DNA from: Bacteroidota bacterium
Lineage (GTDB): Bacteria; Bacteroidota; Bacteroidia; Chitinophagales; Chitinophagaceae
Reading direction: 5' to 3'
NCBI GenBank assembly: GCA_023427575.1
Contig: JAEZAY010000423.1
Coordinates: forward strand, 1 to 5,144
Length of the DNA: 5,144 nucleotides
Shown: positions 5,052 through 5,144 of the stretch, piece by piece
Position numbering within the stretch: the first letter of the stretch is position 1
Layout: every line of letters starts with the position of its first letter
The notes under the pieces: generated by a model
Database searches by the model: none
What the model was told of the DNA's origin: nothing
Seen by the model: only the letters and a program-made list of their open reading frames with translations
Position numbers and translations under genes: made by a program

Positions 5052-5144
5052 CAAAAAAATCGGGCTCCGGAATAAATCCTAAAAATTGAAACTCCCGGCT
5101 AAATAAAAACAAGTCACAGCGAATCAATATAACCCAGCGCCAGT
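5052..5144. repeat. Terminal direct repeat, copy 2 (truncated by window end)
   Basis: This segment matches positions 1-93 at 92 of 93 bases (C at 5094 against T at 43). It contains the left arm and half of the loop of the long inverted repeat seen whole at 10-197; the remainder would lie beyond the window. It sits 204 bases from the start of the response regulator gene. Here the left boundary is visible: GCAAAAAAAT follows a 12-pair AT-rich hairpin. On the minus strand the closing arm is followed by seven T (5059-5053). Confidence 0.9.

Overview
The window looks like chromosomal DNA of a member of the Bacteroidota, most plausibly Chitinophagia/Sphingobacteriia-like (family-level placement is inference). 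Pointers are a separate small PurS subunit, a short RsmI, a secreted PepSY/BLIP-like protein, an exported M1 metallopeptidase, weak or absent Shine-Dalgarno sequences, and several upstream matches to the Bacteroidota promoter pattern (TTG or TTTG, about 19-23 bases, TAnnTTTG).

Layout. Positions 1-286 have no gene. They hold a long imperfect inverted repeat (10-197) and a promoter for purS (287-532). rsmI (580-1245) follows in the same direction. Next come a possible 22-residue hydrophobic ORF, a secreted PepSY-like protein (1379-1828) and a secreted M1 peptidase (1957-3939), all on the + strand. The peptidase ends in a strong intrinsic terminator. Four bases further on, a second terminator faces the other way and serves minus-strand transcription. 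The minus strand carries a NarL/FixJ-type response regulator (4200-4847). No cognate kinase is visible. Positions 4848-5051 are non-coding and hold its promoter, an operator-like palindrome and an AT-rich hairpin.

The most interesting part is the regulator's surroundings. Two related palindromes, TACTACTTTAGTGGTA (4152-4167) and TACCACTTTGTGGTA (4884-4898), match the NarL-type heptamer TACYNMT arranged as inverted 7-2-7 and 7-1-7 pairs. Each lies about 30 bases upstream of a minus-strand TAnnTTTG-like box, centred near -42 to -44 of the predicted start. One would drive the regulator itself. The other would drive a gene-free stretch of about 105 bases that ends exactly in the minus-strand terminator. 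This suggests an autoregulated response regulator that also activates a small RNA encoded directly behind it. That reading is inference built on visible sequence.

The first 93 bases recur as the last 93 bases with one mismatch. The shared segment is the left half of the 10-197 inverted repeat, which on the minus strand ends in seven U. It may be a dispersed palindromic repeat at which an assembly stopped, a MITE-like element, a structured RNA, or the overlap of a closed contig. The window alone cannot decide.
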